This document shows positions 11,897-22,624 of a stretch of DNA of 64,000 nucleotides, piece after piece. A model generated the notes under the pieces. It searched no databases, was not told the origin of the DNA, and worked only from the letters and a program-made list of their open reading frames with translations. Numbering within the stretch: the stretch's first letter is position 1; the number at the start of each line of letters is the position of its first letter. The translations under genes and the position numbers were made by a program. The stretch comes from Siphonodentalium dalli (Eukaryota; Mollusca; Scaphopoda; Gadilida; Siphonodentaliidae): NCBI GenBank assembly GCA_032622095.1, contig CP136068.1, positions 185,138,796 to 185,202,795 on the forward strand, read 5' to 3'.

Positions 11897-13488
11897 CACC
11901 AGCCGGGCCATGTCCTGTGAGCTTGGGGTACACTCTTTACTCCCCACTGAATTTCTGCTGGAAGTACAACACGGATGGGAGTAACAAACTGGGAGCAGAA
12001 GGGACTTGTACCAACGACGGGGGTCATCTAGTGGTGGTCACAAGCGAAACACTGTTCCAGTATATCAGTACGATCATTATGGGAATCACAGGTAATTTGC
12101 ACATGTACATGTAACTTGTACCACAGACGGGGTCATTTAGTGGTGGTAATAGGCGAAACACTGTTCCAGTATATCCGTACGATCATTATGGGAATCACAG
12201 GTAATTTGTACATGTACATGTAACTTGTACCACAGACGGGGTCATTTAGTGGTGGTAACAGCTAGGCGATCCAATATACCAGTATAGCCGGATAACCATA
12301 TGGCAGGTAAGTTGGTGTACATGTAACTTGTACCACAGACGGGGTTACTTAGTGGTGGTAACAGGCGATCCATTATACCAGTATAGCCGGATAACCATAT
12401 GGCAGGTAAGTTGGTGTACATGTAACTTGAACCACCGACGTGAGTCATTTAGTGGTGGTCACAGGTGATACATTACACCAGTATAGCCGGACAATTATCC
12501 GGCTAGTCGACAAAATTTCAAAACGTGTTAAAACTTCCTCTTTTAAAACTCGATATCAGCCCATTACAACATCATCATAATGGACTCTGATATAATTATT
12601 GTCTGGTATAGAACACGTACATTATATATTTATATGGTGGTTCTGTGGTGTCAAATCAAACATTGCATCTTTAAAATAATACATATATTAACTATGAGAT
12701 GGAACTGCAAGAAAACACATATTTACAATTGAACGCAGTACGCGCGGAAACTCAGAAAGTTGCAAACGGTTATCTCGTGTGTTAACTCGTGTGTTAACTT
12801 CATGTGGAGCTCCATGGTCCAGTAGTTAGGGTTTCGGACTAGTATTCGCGGTACACACAGCGGTATGAGTTCGCAGCGTCTATTGTGAGTCTTCACACAG
12901 CAGTGGCTTGGCCGCTTTGATCGACGTCCAATTGTCGCATTGTCCGCGCAAAATTGTGATCCTTGAGCAAGGTCGTTCATACTGTGTCGGCTTCGCGTTA
13001 AACGAGTACCAGTCAGCCTGTCATACTGTTATGTATCAGAGCATGTTCTGATCAAACTAGAGCAGCGCATGCAATGACTGCAGCCGGTTCATTGGTTGGA
13101 ATGTACACAATGACTGGGGTTATATTGTAATGTTCAAAAGCATTTTAGAGCAAATAATTCGTTAATCGCTGCATAAAACTGTCATTATTGTAACTGAAAT
13201 GCGAAAACTTTTGCCTTGCATCTCCGTATTCAGAGTGAGGTTCCCTTTCTCTTTATAGGGACAGGGTGCTCATATGTTTGGATCGAGGGCAGAACAGGCA
13301 GCGCGAGTGACACATTCGTGGACACCCAGATTATCCCGTTACCATGGTTATCTTGGGGACCAGGACAACCCTCCAAACAAGCAAGCAAGTCGTGTATAAC
13401 TGCAGGGAAGTCATGTGATACGATGGAGACAGTGGATTGCGGTGATGTGGGCCATTTCATGTGCCAGATAGACCAGCCGTACGTGTAG
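11897..13488 (+). CDS. C-type lectin-like domain protein, last two exons (partial gene)
   Basis: Exons are 11897-12091 and 13259-13488 (stop included). The first exon follows acceptor ttattcag and ends at G|gtaatt; the second follows ctttatag. Both junctions are phase 1 and join in frame. The product is about 140 residues of a C-type lectin fold. It starts with GPCPVSLGYTLY, has an early Cys-Trp pair, then GGHLVVVTS (family GxHLAxIxS). The second exon supplies YVWIEGR (family WIGL), a WxxWGPGQP segment and the terminal Cys residues ending HFMCQ. The sugar-binding EPN/QPD triplet is replaced by GQPS and the usual WND is absent, so calcium-dependent sugar binding is doubtful. The upstream exon with a secretion signal was not located. 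Likely role is an extracellular recognition or matrix protein (inference). Confidence 0.75.
12003..12500 (+). repeat. Tandem duplication of lectin exon 3' end plus splice donor
   Basis: The end of the first lectin exon, from acttgtaccaacgac through the gtaat donor and the following acatgtacatgta, is repeated four more times downstream. Copies start near 12113, 12224, 12326 and 12425, with about 100-111 bp per unit. The second keeps the same cacag/gtaatt donor. The third and fourth carry gcag/gtaagt, a stronger donor match. The last is truncated. Reading frames are lost in the extra copies, so they look like decaying exon duplicates. Confidence 0.8.
12806..13005 (+). mobile_element. Degraded tRNA-derived SINE (in lectin intron)
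   Basis: TGGTCCAGTAGTTAGGG at 12815-12831 resembles a tRNA-type polymerase III box A. A degraded box B lies near 12866 (gagttcgcagc). These are followed by ccttgagcaaggtcgttcat, a motif common in the conserved central part of metazoan SINEs. No clear tail or target duplication is visible. Confidence 0.5.
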
Positions 13489-13842
13489 CTAGCTTTCACA
13501 CACAGACTCAAACTCCATACAGCGCCCCTACGTTATCACTGCGGTATAGCACTGCCACAAGGATGGTACTTTGCAGACGATAAATCTATTTTTACATATC
13601 GTCGCGGAACAATATTTAGTCACCTATTATCTTGTTTTGACCACCAAATTTTTTTTAAAGTTTGCAATAATGGTAATGCTTTCGGTATTGATAAGAACAA
13701 TATGAACTGAGCCAGACATAGACAATTTTAATCCTAAAACATAAGAACTAAAAACACGTAAGAAATCCTTACCAATTAATGTCCTTATGGCATTGGTATC
13801 TCAGCGGAGCGATGGGAGATAACTCTGCCTGGAGTTTGACAC

Positions 13843-14012
13843 AGACTACGATGGAGACAGTGGATTGCGGTGATGTGGGCCATTTCATGTGCCAGATAGA
13901 CCAGCCGTACATGTAGGTAGCTTTCACACACAGACTCCGATGGAGACAGTGGATTTCGGTGATGTGGGCCATTTCATGTGTCAGATAGACCAGTCGTAGA
14001 CTCGTAGCTCGC
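13843..14012 (+). repeat. Two extra copies of the lectin last-exon end
   Basis: The sequence from gatggagacagtggat through catttcatgtg.cagatagaccag and the stop region to ctttcacacac occurs in the functional exon (13422-13502) and again at 13850-13935 and 13937-14018. The third copy has ggatttcgg for ggattgcgg, which changes the Cys codon, and a disrupted stop context. The copies lack an upstream acceptor and the first half of the exon. Confidence 0.8.
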
Positions 14013-14028
14013 TTTCACACATGGTAGC

Positions 14029-14272
14029 GGGGTAATGTCGCAAGAGCTATACTCGTCCTTGACCTCGATAAATGGTATACTAGTAGGGCGCGCATCTATA
14101 ATCTCAAATCGACTCCATTCCACCCGCATGTGCAATTTGACTTATATGTCAAGACGTTCCACCCACTTTGGTGTTCTAGAAACCACCCGAAAAAGACCCG
14201 TTAATTAATTGAATATAATGTGACTTCAAATTCTGAGGTGAAGGTCGAGTATAACTCTTGCGACATTACCCC
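14029..14272. mobile_element. 244-bp MITE
   Basis: TIRs of about 28 bp: the left begins GGGGTAATGTCGCAAGAGCT and the right end mirrors it with one or two mismatches. It has no coding capacity. Flanking octamers atggtagc and tctacctt show no duplication. Confidence 0.75.
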
Positions 14273-14314
14273 TCTACCTTCACACACAGACTAATTTGCC
14301 TGGCACTTGTTTCA

Positions 14315-14625
14315 GACAATGTATTGAAGATGGCTATGGATATAAATGGAGGGTACTTACGTGATCATCTCGCTTACACGTACACCGTCATTACGTTTAG
14401 AATTATGGTGTCCAATGTGTTTCATATGGCATTTGTAGCAAAGAGGAATGATTCAATTTTTTAATAAGTAAATGAGCCACCAACGCTATACGTGTAGTGG
14501 GATAATGGGATTTGCATGTGCGGAAAGATATTATTCTACGTAGCCAGAACCATTGCGGCCACCCGGGAAATCTTCCATATTCGTGTGGTGCCAATGTGAC
14601 TTCGTTGGCAATGACAACACACGCT
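14315..14625 (+). pseudogene. Possible decayed kringle-like exon
   Basis: After a good acceptor (cttgtttcag) the sequence reads QCIEDGYGYKWRVLT then a stop. Another frame further on contains SQNHCGHPGNLPYSCGAN. These recall the start (C..G..Y.G) and the NYCRNPD..PWC segment of a kringle domain, at roughly the right separation but in different frames. If real, it is a broken exon of the lectin gene or of a neighbour. The case is weak because only short motifs agree. Confidence 0.25.
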
Positions 14626-15107
14626 GCACATACGCCTGGCTAAATTAAGGGGGGCGGAAACGTTTTGCATAAATCCAGCCAAAAAATAGCAAGAGCTCAT
14701 CAACAACGAATTTCTCTGGATTGGCTACGCAGCCAATTTAGCATTATAATTATATAATTAGAGGTCTGATTCCATGTAATCGGAAATACGTTAATAGCGC
14801 TTATATTCGAAAATTGTGATCTGGTTTTCCAAAATCATGAGACGATGTTATTGGCCAGGTTGTCAACGGCTCGTCACTAAAGGTAGTTTTCACGATCAGT
14901 GCAGTGTACCAAAACACAATATATAAACTTTATATCACTGCACTGGTTTGACTGCGTGTTTTTCTGAGAACCAGCATCGAATGATATCGTCAGCATGCTA
15001 AGTACGACTGCCCGATAACAAATCATGCCTGTTTTTAGTGTACCATATGATGAAATAATTTCTGATGCAATAAGTGCAGCCAGACTCAGGCATGGACGCA
15101 CATCGTT
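14626..15107. other. Unassigned spacer
   Basis: No gene or clear repeat seen. Confidence 0.45.
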
Positions 15108-15387
15108 CTGTTGCACTTCCTGGACTATAACCCATTCTGTCTTAGATATGAAATACAAACTCCTTTCATAATATATCATGGATTAATAAATACTATTCTC
15201 TCCTCGTGGACAAATTGTGTGAGACAAAATAGAAAATTAAACTCAATTATAATCCAACCTAATGAGACTAGAAAACTTAAAGAAAGTATGTAAAGCTTTC
15301 TATCAAATCTTTCTTGAAAATCACTGAACAACACCACAACTGATTCAAATGAAATTCGAAGACCGGCTAATCACTTCAAGATAAAGA

Positions 15388-15813
15388 CTGGCAGATCATA
15401 TACTCAAAGCCATATCAAATAACAGATACAGAATGGCAAATCATATATTCTAAGTCATATCAATTAACAGATAAAGACTGGCAGATCATATACTCTAAGT
15501 CATATCAATTAACAGATAAAGACTGGCAGATCATATACTCAAAGCCATATCAATTAACAGATAAAGACCGGCAGATCATATACTCAAAGCCATATCAAAT
15601 AACAGATACAGAATGACAAATCATATACTCTAAGTCATATCAATTAACAGATACAGACTGGCAGATCATATACTCTAAGTCATATCAATTAACAGATAAA
15701 GACTGGCAGATCATATACTCAAAGCCATATCAAATAACAGATAAAGTCAGGCAGATCATATACTCAAAGCCATATCAAATAACAGATACAGACTGGCAGA
15801 TCATATACTCTAA
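15388..15813 (+). repeat. 45-bp minisatellite derived from LINE ORF2 codons
   Basis: About ten copies of a 45-bp unit, gactggcagatcatatact followed by ctaagtcatatcaattaacagataaa. Each unit is exactly 15 codons (D-W-Q-I-I-Y-S-K-S-Y-Q-L-T-D-K) in the frame of the surrounding LINE remnant. Variants are aagtca/aagcca and caatta/caaata. The last unit is split by the element at 15814 and resumes at 16443. Confidence 0.88.
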
Positions 15814-16442
15814 GGGGGTGTTTATACATTACCCGGCGAAGATCGCATTCGCTTTAGCCGGCAGCGATAACAATAGAGTGTTTATACTTCGCCGGTTAAG
15901 AATTACGGCTATCCGGATACTCAGCTATACGGTTTTCAACTTTTGGATAAAATGATTTAGTACAAGCACCTGATTGTTGTATGGATTATAATTCGCTCTG
16001 CGGTTAAGTTAGATGTTTATCTGGGGTCATGTCGTCATGGGTGATTTCCTTTCAACAATTAACTCGAACAATATTATTGTGCAATCGCTGATAGACCAGC
16101 CCGCTTTTCACCTGTGTATATATTGGTCAGTGTGCCAGTTTGATTGTCTCTAATCAGCTGTCAGGTCGGTGGTCACGCACCTTGGTTATAAGCTATTATT
16201 ATAAATACTAACCGACGATGCTACACGTACTCTGCATGTGCATGGTACGTTTGTTGCGCATTCGAGGGAATTAATTCATGTACATGTATGTCCATATATA
16301 TATGGAAGAAATGGGATGGCACGTTTCTATGGATTCAAACTTAATGATATCTTCGCCGGCGATGTGTAAACACTCTGAACAACCTTCGCCGGCTAACGGG
16401 TTCGCCGGGTAACGGCTTCACCGGCTATGTGTAAACGTCACC
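15814..16442. mobile_element. Harbinger-like MITE (TAA target duplication)
   Basis: The 629-bp element begins GGGGGTGTTTATACATTACC and ends ...CTATGTGTAAACGTCACC. It is flanked on both sides by TAA inside an otherwise continuous 45-bp repeat unit, so both boundary and 3-bp duplication are defined to the base. Each end has a second inner copy of the inverted motif (15878-15896 and 16351-16377, GTGTTTA.AC...CGCCGG). TWA-type 3-bp duplications are typical of PIF/Harbinger elements. No ORF of note. Confidence 0.82.
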
Positions 16443-16728
16443 TAAGTCATATCAAATAACAAATGACACAGGATTGCAAGCATTTTAATATAAAGTCAAT
16501 CAAGATATACTTTATACAATTTCAAAAACTTTTCTAATGTACATTATCTGAAAATGAATTATTCACATTGTGTGGTAACTCAAAAGAAACAATCCTACAT
16601 ATCTTCTTTGAATGTACAGTCTTAAAAGCTTTATTACTGAAGTTTCAAAACAAATTTCTTGATATATGTAATATTAACCTGGTATTCACACCGGAATTTA
16701 TAAGCCTTGGCTTAAGATATGAAACATT

Positions 16729-17954
16729 GGCTGCGGACACACGTACCACAGTAGCTATGCCATAGTAGGTGTGACAATTTATTATGGTGGAGTTTGGTGA
16801 CAATTGGTCGTCATAATTAATATGCCATAGATAGCCTTGTTGCCGCTGAGTTTCAGCACAATGAGTCGACTGGACCAATTAACCCATTCCGTTTCACCAA
16901 GGTTGATGTCTACTCATTACGATTTGCTACATTGTATTATCTACGATATATATAATTGCACGACCGATCATGCAGAATTGTGTTTGATCGTGGCAATCCC
17001 TCATTTACTCACATACCATGTACGTATATTGTACGTTTTATTGATATGATCTCAATGCATGTTTATCTACTTATATTAATTTCATGGTTCCCCAATTGCG
17101 TTTTTTTTATGTTGCTATGCATAATTCCGCTAACATTATCATGTGGGCCGATGAGTTGTGTCGGAACTGTTGGAGGAAATGCAGCTAATGGAAAGTATCT
17201 GGATAAACAACGCGAACTATATACAAGGACCAAAACAAGAAAAAGGCTGATTGTAACGAACTTTGGACGACCCATTGTGCGAATATGCAGCGGGCGACAT
17301 ATCTAGCTAGTAAATACCTGCCAATAAGCGCAATGAAGATTCAAGTATATTTACATTTATATCAGTTATAATTGATTATTTAAATAGTCATACGTTATGA
17401 CATTAATACTTGGCTTTTATGTAGGTATATTAGTATATATGTATGGTTCCCGGAATCAATTATACGATAGTCACTAGTGAACGATATGGCAATCATCGAT
17501 GGTATAAATACTAAAATTGACGACCTACAAGTAGTAACCTATTATTTGTTTCTAAATCTAAACACACCTGTGACTGTGAAGACATCAACCTTTTATGTCA
17601 GCGTTGCGATTAAATAGTTTACTCCAACCAACAAGGTTTCACACGAGATTGCGCCGCCATTACTCTTGGCGAAAATAAGCTATAATAGCGATGTCAGAAT
17701 AAAACTCGGAATACATTCATCGAATTTCAACATACCATCGACCCGGAACCATATGTACATATCTATTGTATAATATTTCTATATATCTATTGTTTATATA
17801 ATTCTATATCTCAATATCCTTATGTTATACATGTATTAACTTGGATGAGAGAATAAAGCATATTAATTATGACGACCAATTGTCACCAATCTCCACCATA
17901 ATAAATTGTCACACCTACTCTGCCGTCGCTTCTGTGGTACGTGTGTCCGCAGCC
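16729..17954. mobile_element. TIR element, long copy of a two-member family (mate 32888-33546)
   Basis: TIRs of about 100 bp start GGCTGCGGACACACGTACCA and are highly similar at both ends. ATT flanks both sides (16726-16728 and 17955-17957). Removing the element with one ATT reconnects the LINE frame, supporting a 3-bp duplication. The interior shares 16810-17090 with the mate. It also holds extra sequence including a 116-codon ORF (16956-17306) whose second Met at 17046 begins a hydrophobic stretch ending near a Cys, like a signal peptide. I do not recognise the rest, which has K/R-rich TRTKTRKR. Confidence 0.8.
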
Positions 17955-18019
17955 ATTGGATCTAAATATAATAGATATATGTATTCTTTTATACAACATA
18001 TTATATACATTTACTCATG

Positions 18020-18629
18020 TTTTTTAGGTTAACCAACGAGTCTAAACGTTATGTGACATGCGCTTAGCATGGCATATAGTCAGCAATCTGCAACTGACGA
18101 TGGTCTTATCAAAACATTGGCATCTTTTTAACTCATTGGGAGTAATTTTCAAATATTTAGAAATTCTACCTTTGGCATTAAATAATCTTGTTTTTGTGGG
18201 GTACGTTCTAAAGCTATTTTCAAAATTCTAATAAACCGCTCCAGGGTCCAGCTTCCACCTCAAAATTCATGTAATCAGAACGAGGAGCAATTTGTCAGCG
18301 AGAAATTGGGACCTTGCATGGTCATCATCACATTTAGCCTCGAATCTTCTTTAATATGCCTATAGCAGACAACGTCCCCTTTCTTTTGACACCCATACAT
18401 TTGTGCACCACCTTCATTGTGTGGGGAAATTATATGACGGATAGGTTGTAAGCCATTATTTCTTTCACTCTACTTATGTTGACAAACGGAAAGGCCGTAA
18501 GGTCCGTCAGCCAGTGCTCCATTCTGACTTGTTTTTGTCATTCCGGAGGGCTAGGTGTGATTTTCGTTGACCCGGGCAGATGTGTTACCTTGTCGGGCAC
18601 CCACTTACCTGTATTGGTTAACCTATAAA
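18020..18629. mobile_element. 610-bp insertion flanked by a 27-bp direct repeat
   Basis: The same 27 bp (acaacatattatatac then atttactcatg) lies at 17993-18019 and 18630-18656. The insert starts with ttttttaGGTTAACCAA and ends TTGGTTAACCtataaa. The leading T run suggests a retroposed sequence in minus orientation with a poly(A) tail, while the GGTTAACC ends could be a short TIR. It has no known coding content. Confidence 0.6.
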
Positions 18630-18725
18630 ACAACATATTATATACATTTACTCATGCAAAATGAGAAATTCTGAACCCACTCTCCAGATTCTAGTTGAAT
18701 TAATCAAACACAAAAAGAATATCGA

Positions 18726-19169
18726 GAATTAAATTCCATGTCGTTACAAAATCGGAAAAAAATGATTTTTTTTAGAGAAAGACGGAATAAATTGCCAACG
18801 TTATTTGAACTGTAGTCTATTACCGACTATACTCTTCTTTTTGTAACTTAAAATTTCAATACTTTAAATCCAATTGCATATTTCAAAAGAAAAAAGAAGA
18901 AGAAATTGTTCAAATTCCTTCTAGTAGTTATACAAACAAGAACATTTACAATACACTTTAGTGCAACATACGGCAGCCCATGGATATAGTCAAATAGATG
19001 TATAGAGCCAAACATATTTTTACAATATAACTCCACTTGTCAATGATTTTGTAAACTTTAATGTCTTGTATCATTTAATATATGATGTATGTGTATCTTG
19101 TTATGATATGAATTTTGACCTGAATAAAAAAAGTTTTAAAGTAACATTGCGGTCTGTGGTACCATGCAC
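18726..19169. other. Unassigned AT-rich spacer
   Basis: No gene or clear repeat recognised. Confidence 0.4.
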
Positions 19170-21775
19170 TCCTTATGTCTATAAATAGTCCAGGCACATA
19201 AGGTTTTACTAGTGTAAAAAATCGGGGAAAACTGATTTTTTCAGGGATCAATAAGAACATGTTTATGAACAACGTGGCAAAAGTCCCCTAAAATCCGAGT
19301 TGAGCTTTTTGAGATATCTTGATTTTTCAGAATGGTTCAAATTCTGAATCATCTCCATCAGGCCATATGGGAATGCAGTCATGTGTAGATCAATTAATTC
19401 CAAATTCATAATACATTGACATACATACAAACAATGCTTAGCCGTGAACCATATAAGTTGAATTGAAGTCCCAAAATGGCCGCCAAAATGGCCAAAATAG
19501 AATGAAATTTACATTTTATGCATAATTGAATAGCTAGTCCCATAAGAGTGACAACACGCTCGAAATATGTGAGGAAGAATGATTGCAGAGAATAAGAGAA
19601 ACATATTATCGGGTATGTGCGAATTATCTCTAATATATATCGCGAGAGATATAGCGAAAAGCAAGGTCTCATAAAATGGTTAAATCTGGACTTTTTGACC
19701 GCAAAGAAACGGGAGAATAAGGCAAATTTTTCTGCACTATTAATCTTGAATCCTGTGATATATATGTACACTACACTGTAAAATGAAATTTAATAGCGAA
19801 GAATTGATTCTGTGACCTTTCATAGAAGCCGAAATATATGTGCTCATAGCAGTATCACTAATGTGACCGGTCATCGTTTCTTTTGATATATACACCATCA
19901 AACCTTTCGAAATACACTGCTATAGAGCAGTATGAGAGATATTCATAGAGTAATGGGTGAATTGTGTAGATTATATTCTCCGTGTCTTAAAATATTAGTA
20001 ATTTTTGCCTAAGAATAAGTAATAAAACACGAATATTTCGCTGTTATCACAAGAATGCATGGTGGTATACTATGAAAGCAATTTATCAAAACACAAAGGA
20101 GTACCATATACTTTCTTTAAAAAAATCTAAACTTGACCAAAATTGCCCACATACTCTGTGACAGAGACTGTCTTTATACCTGGAAATAATATTTGGTTAT
20201 ATTCACCAAGGTCACATATACGCGAAGGGTACTATGTTTTCTGCAACCGCATTACCGTGTGTATCCCTTCTCCCTAATGTTACACATATCTGCTAAACTA
20301 ACAACAATAACTAGCAACATTGAGTCAATGTTCAACGCTGAAATAACAGCTTTAAACGATGATCACCTGATATTTTGCACAAGTTCATGGGTGGTTTTGG
20401 CAAGATATTTTCAAACAACAAAATACGGAAAACTAATATTGTACATTGCGTAATAGCATATTCCAGTTGTAAGTTGCCGACTGAAGTAAGTTGAACAAAT
20501 TGTTTACTAAGAGACCGGTTTGGAAGCAGCACGAAAATTAGTCGTATATCAAATGTACGATGTGCTGTCTATTTGATCTGGTATGATGCAGTGCTAATCT
20601 TTTGAAGAGGTGGCGGTTTCTTTGCAATATAATAAGAATTGCAACATACGTGTGTGGTTTATTATCATGTACAGTGATGAACAATCCGGAAATGTAACTA
20701 CTATTTATACCGCAAGGATATGCACTTAAGTTTCTGCGTTCCATTCAATAATTTATCATCACGCCGAACGAAACTACCATACACTGTGTGGCGAAACATT
20801 ACTTCGTATGTTGCATGCCCGAAATTATTATTTTTGGCCCCGACTGTAAACAGAAAACCCGAAATTTTAAAGACGTAATTCATTGGGTTTGACCTGCGTT
20901 GCAATGGCCGATAAATCCTCCACATGGGCCTGTTTTAATGAACTGTGTACCTTTAAAGATATTTAACAACAGACTTGTATATTGTTAATACGTATTTTAC
21001 CTACTAGGTGGTTATATAATAAGTTGCCATCATTTCGGCTTAGCTTGGTGGTTGCGGCCATTTTGACAGCCATTTCATGACCGCGTTTGTAGTATTCTGA
21101 TCGTGTCACTATATTCGCTCTCGTACTCATATTTCACATATACTGGTATAACTTAGTAATGCATATGACTAGCTTAGACAAAATAGAATATCAAAATACG
21201 ACCAGATCGTTGACAACCAGTTTCGGGGGTAGGGTTATGTTTTTACAAGTTTTGACAACTTATGATGTGCGTACTCGCTAGGTCTGCCTATTATAGCGAC
21301 GGGGTGGTGTCTGTGCAGTTTTTAAAATAGATAGCTTGCGCCTATGTTTTGAGAAGCCTGAGAAATCCGACATCGAATACATCATTTTGTCTTCAAAATC
21401 GTCAGTATTTTGGCTCAGTGTTTTATTTCATATCTATATATGCGAAATTCATTCGATATTTCCCTTTGAATGGGTGTCGTTGGTTCGAGAATTGTATATC
21501 GAACAATATTGAGTGCTTTTTGTATACGTTTCGGCTGAAAAATTGTTACAACATCCAATTATTTCCATCATTGTGAAAAATATTGTTTTGTTTAATTATA
21601 TGGAAAAAATGATGTAACTCAGAAAGCTCAAATCGGATTTTAGGGGACTTTTCGTGACGCGTCCGCGATGTTATGGCCAAAATAATATAAAAAAATCAGC
21701 TTTCCCCGATTTATTTCCTTACTTTTCCACTTCCATGTCTAATGTGCCTGGACTAAAAGCATTTATATAAGGGTT
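19170..21775. mobile_element. Inverted-repeat-bounded segment (about 170-bp imperfect arms)
   Basis: Left-arm blocks gtccaggcacat, aaatcggggaaaactgattttt and aaaagtcccctaaaatccga (19188-19310) recur in reverse complement at 21624-21760 in mirrored order. The interior of about 2.3 kb has only short ORFs, and I recognise no product. Ends and target duplication are not resolved, so this could also be two separate insertions of one repeat family. Confidence 0.45.
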
Positions 21776-22390
21776 AAGGGTGGAAGACATGAGACACAAG
21801 AGTCGTGTATACTATGGAGCTTGTATGAGGCTCTCCCCCTCCTCTCCCAGTGAAATTTCACCGCGATAATAGCTTGAATTTGTTCTGATATTTAGATCTC
21901 CCCACCAGCATTTTGTGAACAATGTGTTGGTTTTAGTTGTAAAAAATTGGTACCAGTTAAGAAATTCCAACAACCCAAGGGGTGAAAATGGCATTCACAG
22001 ATATTGGGCATTCGGGGATTTAACAGGGTCCGCGCTCTACCGAAATTTACTTTTGCCAAATAATTTGCCAGGCCACTGAGGTAGTCGAAAGTAGGAGTTA
22101 TATGCTCGGCTGGCAGAAACGGCAGGGAAAGCACCTTCCGCAGAAAGTGATGTATATCTCCCTTCTGATTATATGCGGACTGAGAGATTAAACAAAAACA
22201 CCTTTGGTGTTGGGTCCCAAACGAACAATAGCAATGTTCGGGGCATGGACCACAAAAGAGCGTTCTAAGACGAATCGTTCATGTCTGTTGTTCGATGGTA
22301 GTCGTTTGTCTATGGCTCGGAGCACTGAATAGTAGTCATCTTTCTTTCGGCCTTCCATGATGCCGAAACGTCTTTGATGAAGACAATCAC
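21776..22390. other. Unassigned, with one dispersed block
   Basis: The block cgaaatttacttttgccaaa plus taatttgcca at 22039 also occurs at 27301. No gene recognised. Confidence 0.4.
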
Positions 22391-22485
22391 CTGGGCCGAA
22401 ACAACCAAGTGCCAAAAATTCAGGTGCCAAAACGTCCAGAAAACCAGGTGCCGAAACGCCCAGGTGTCGAAACGTCCAGCACCCT
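22391..22485. repeat. Short 17-19-bp tandem repeat
   Basis: About five imperfect copies of caggtgccgaaacgtcc. The overlapping 132-codon minus-strand ORF owes its Gly/Pro-rich middle to it and is not considered real. Confidence 0.6.
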
Positions 22486-22624
22486 TTGAAAGTCTGTTGA
22501 GTACGAAGTAATGTTACGGATGGCAGATTAGCCGGAATGCGAAAATACCAATTGTCGTTGTCGAGTAATTTTTGGACAGTTGTCAAGAAAATGTGTCAAA
22601 TAAATGTTATATTATATGCGTACC

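Larger units (their letters stand above)
15108..18725 (+). pseudogene. LINE (non-LTR retrotransposon) ORF2 3' fragment, broken
   Basis: Pieces of the C-terminal part of a LINE ORF2 lie in order. First is a FLDYNPFCLRYEIQTPF..YHGLINTI..SW stretch (15114-15220). Next is DWQIIYSK.YQ.T (15388 on), matching the family pattern dWk.iy...fk.T.dtklqwfQyrinh. Then come TNDTGLQAF.YKVNQDILYT after 16443 and the CxxC-HxxxC knuckle as LCGNSKET..HIFFEC (16566-16613). Last is a hydrophobic tail and K-rich end (17955-18019 and 18657-18725). Stops and frameshifts show it is dead. It is interrupted by a 45-bp tandem expansion and three insertions (15814-16442, 16729-17954, 18020-18629). RT and endonuclease domains are missing. 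The clade is undetermined. Confidence 0.75.

Noticed and set aside
22188-22586. 132-codon minus-strand ORF
   Set aside because: Its core is a short tandem repeat and no family motif is visible.
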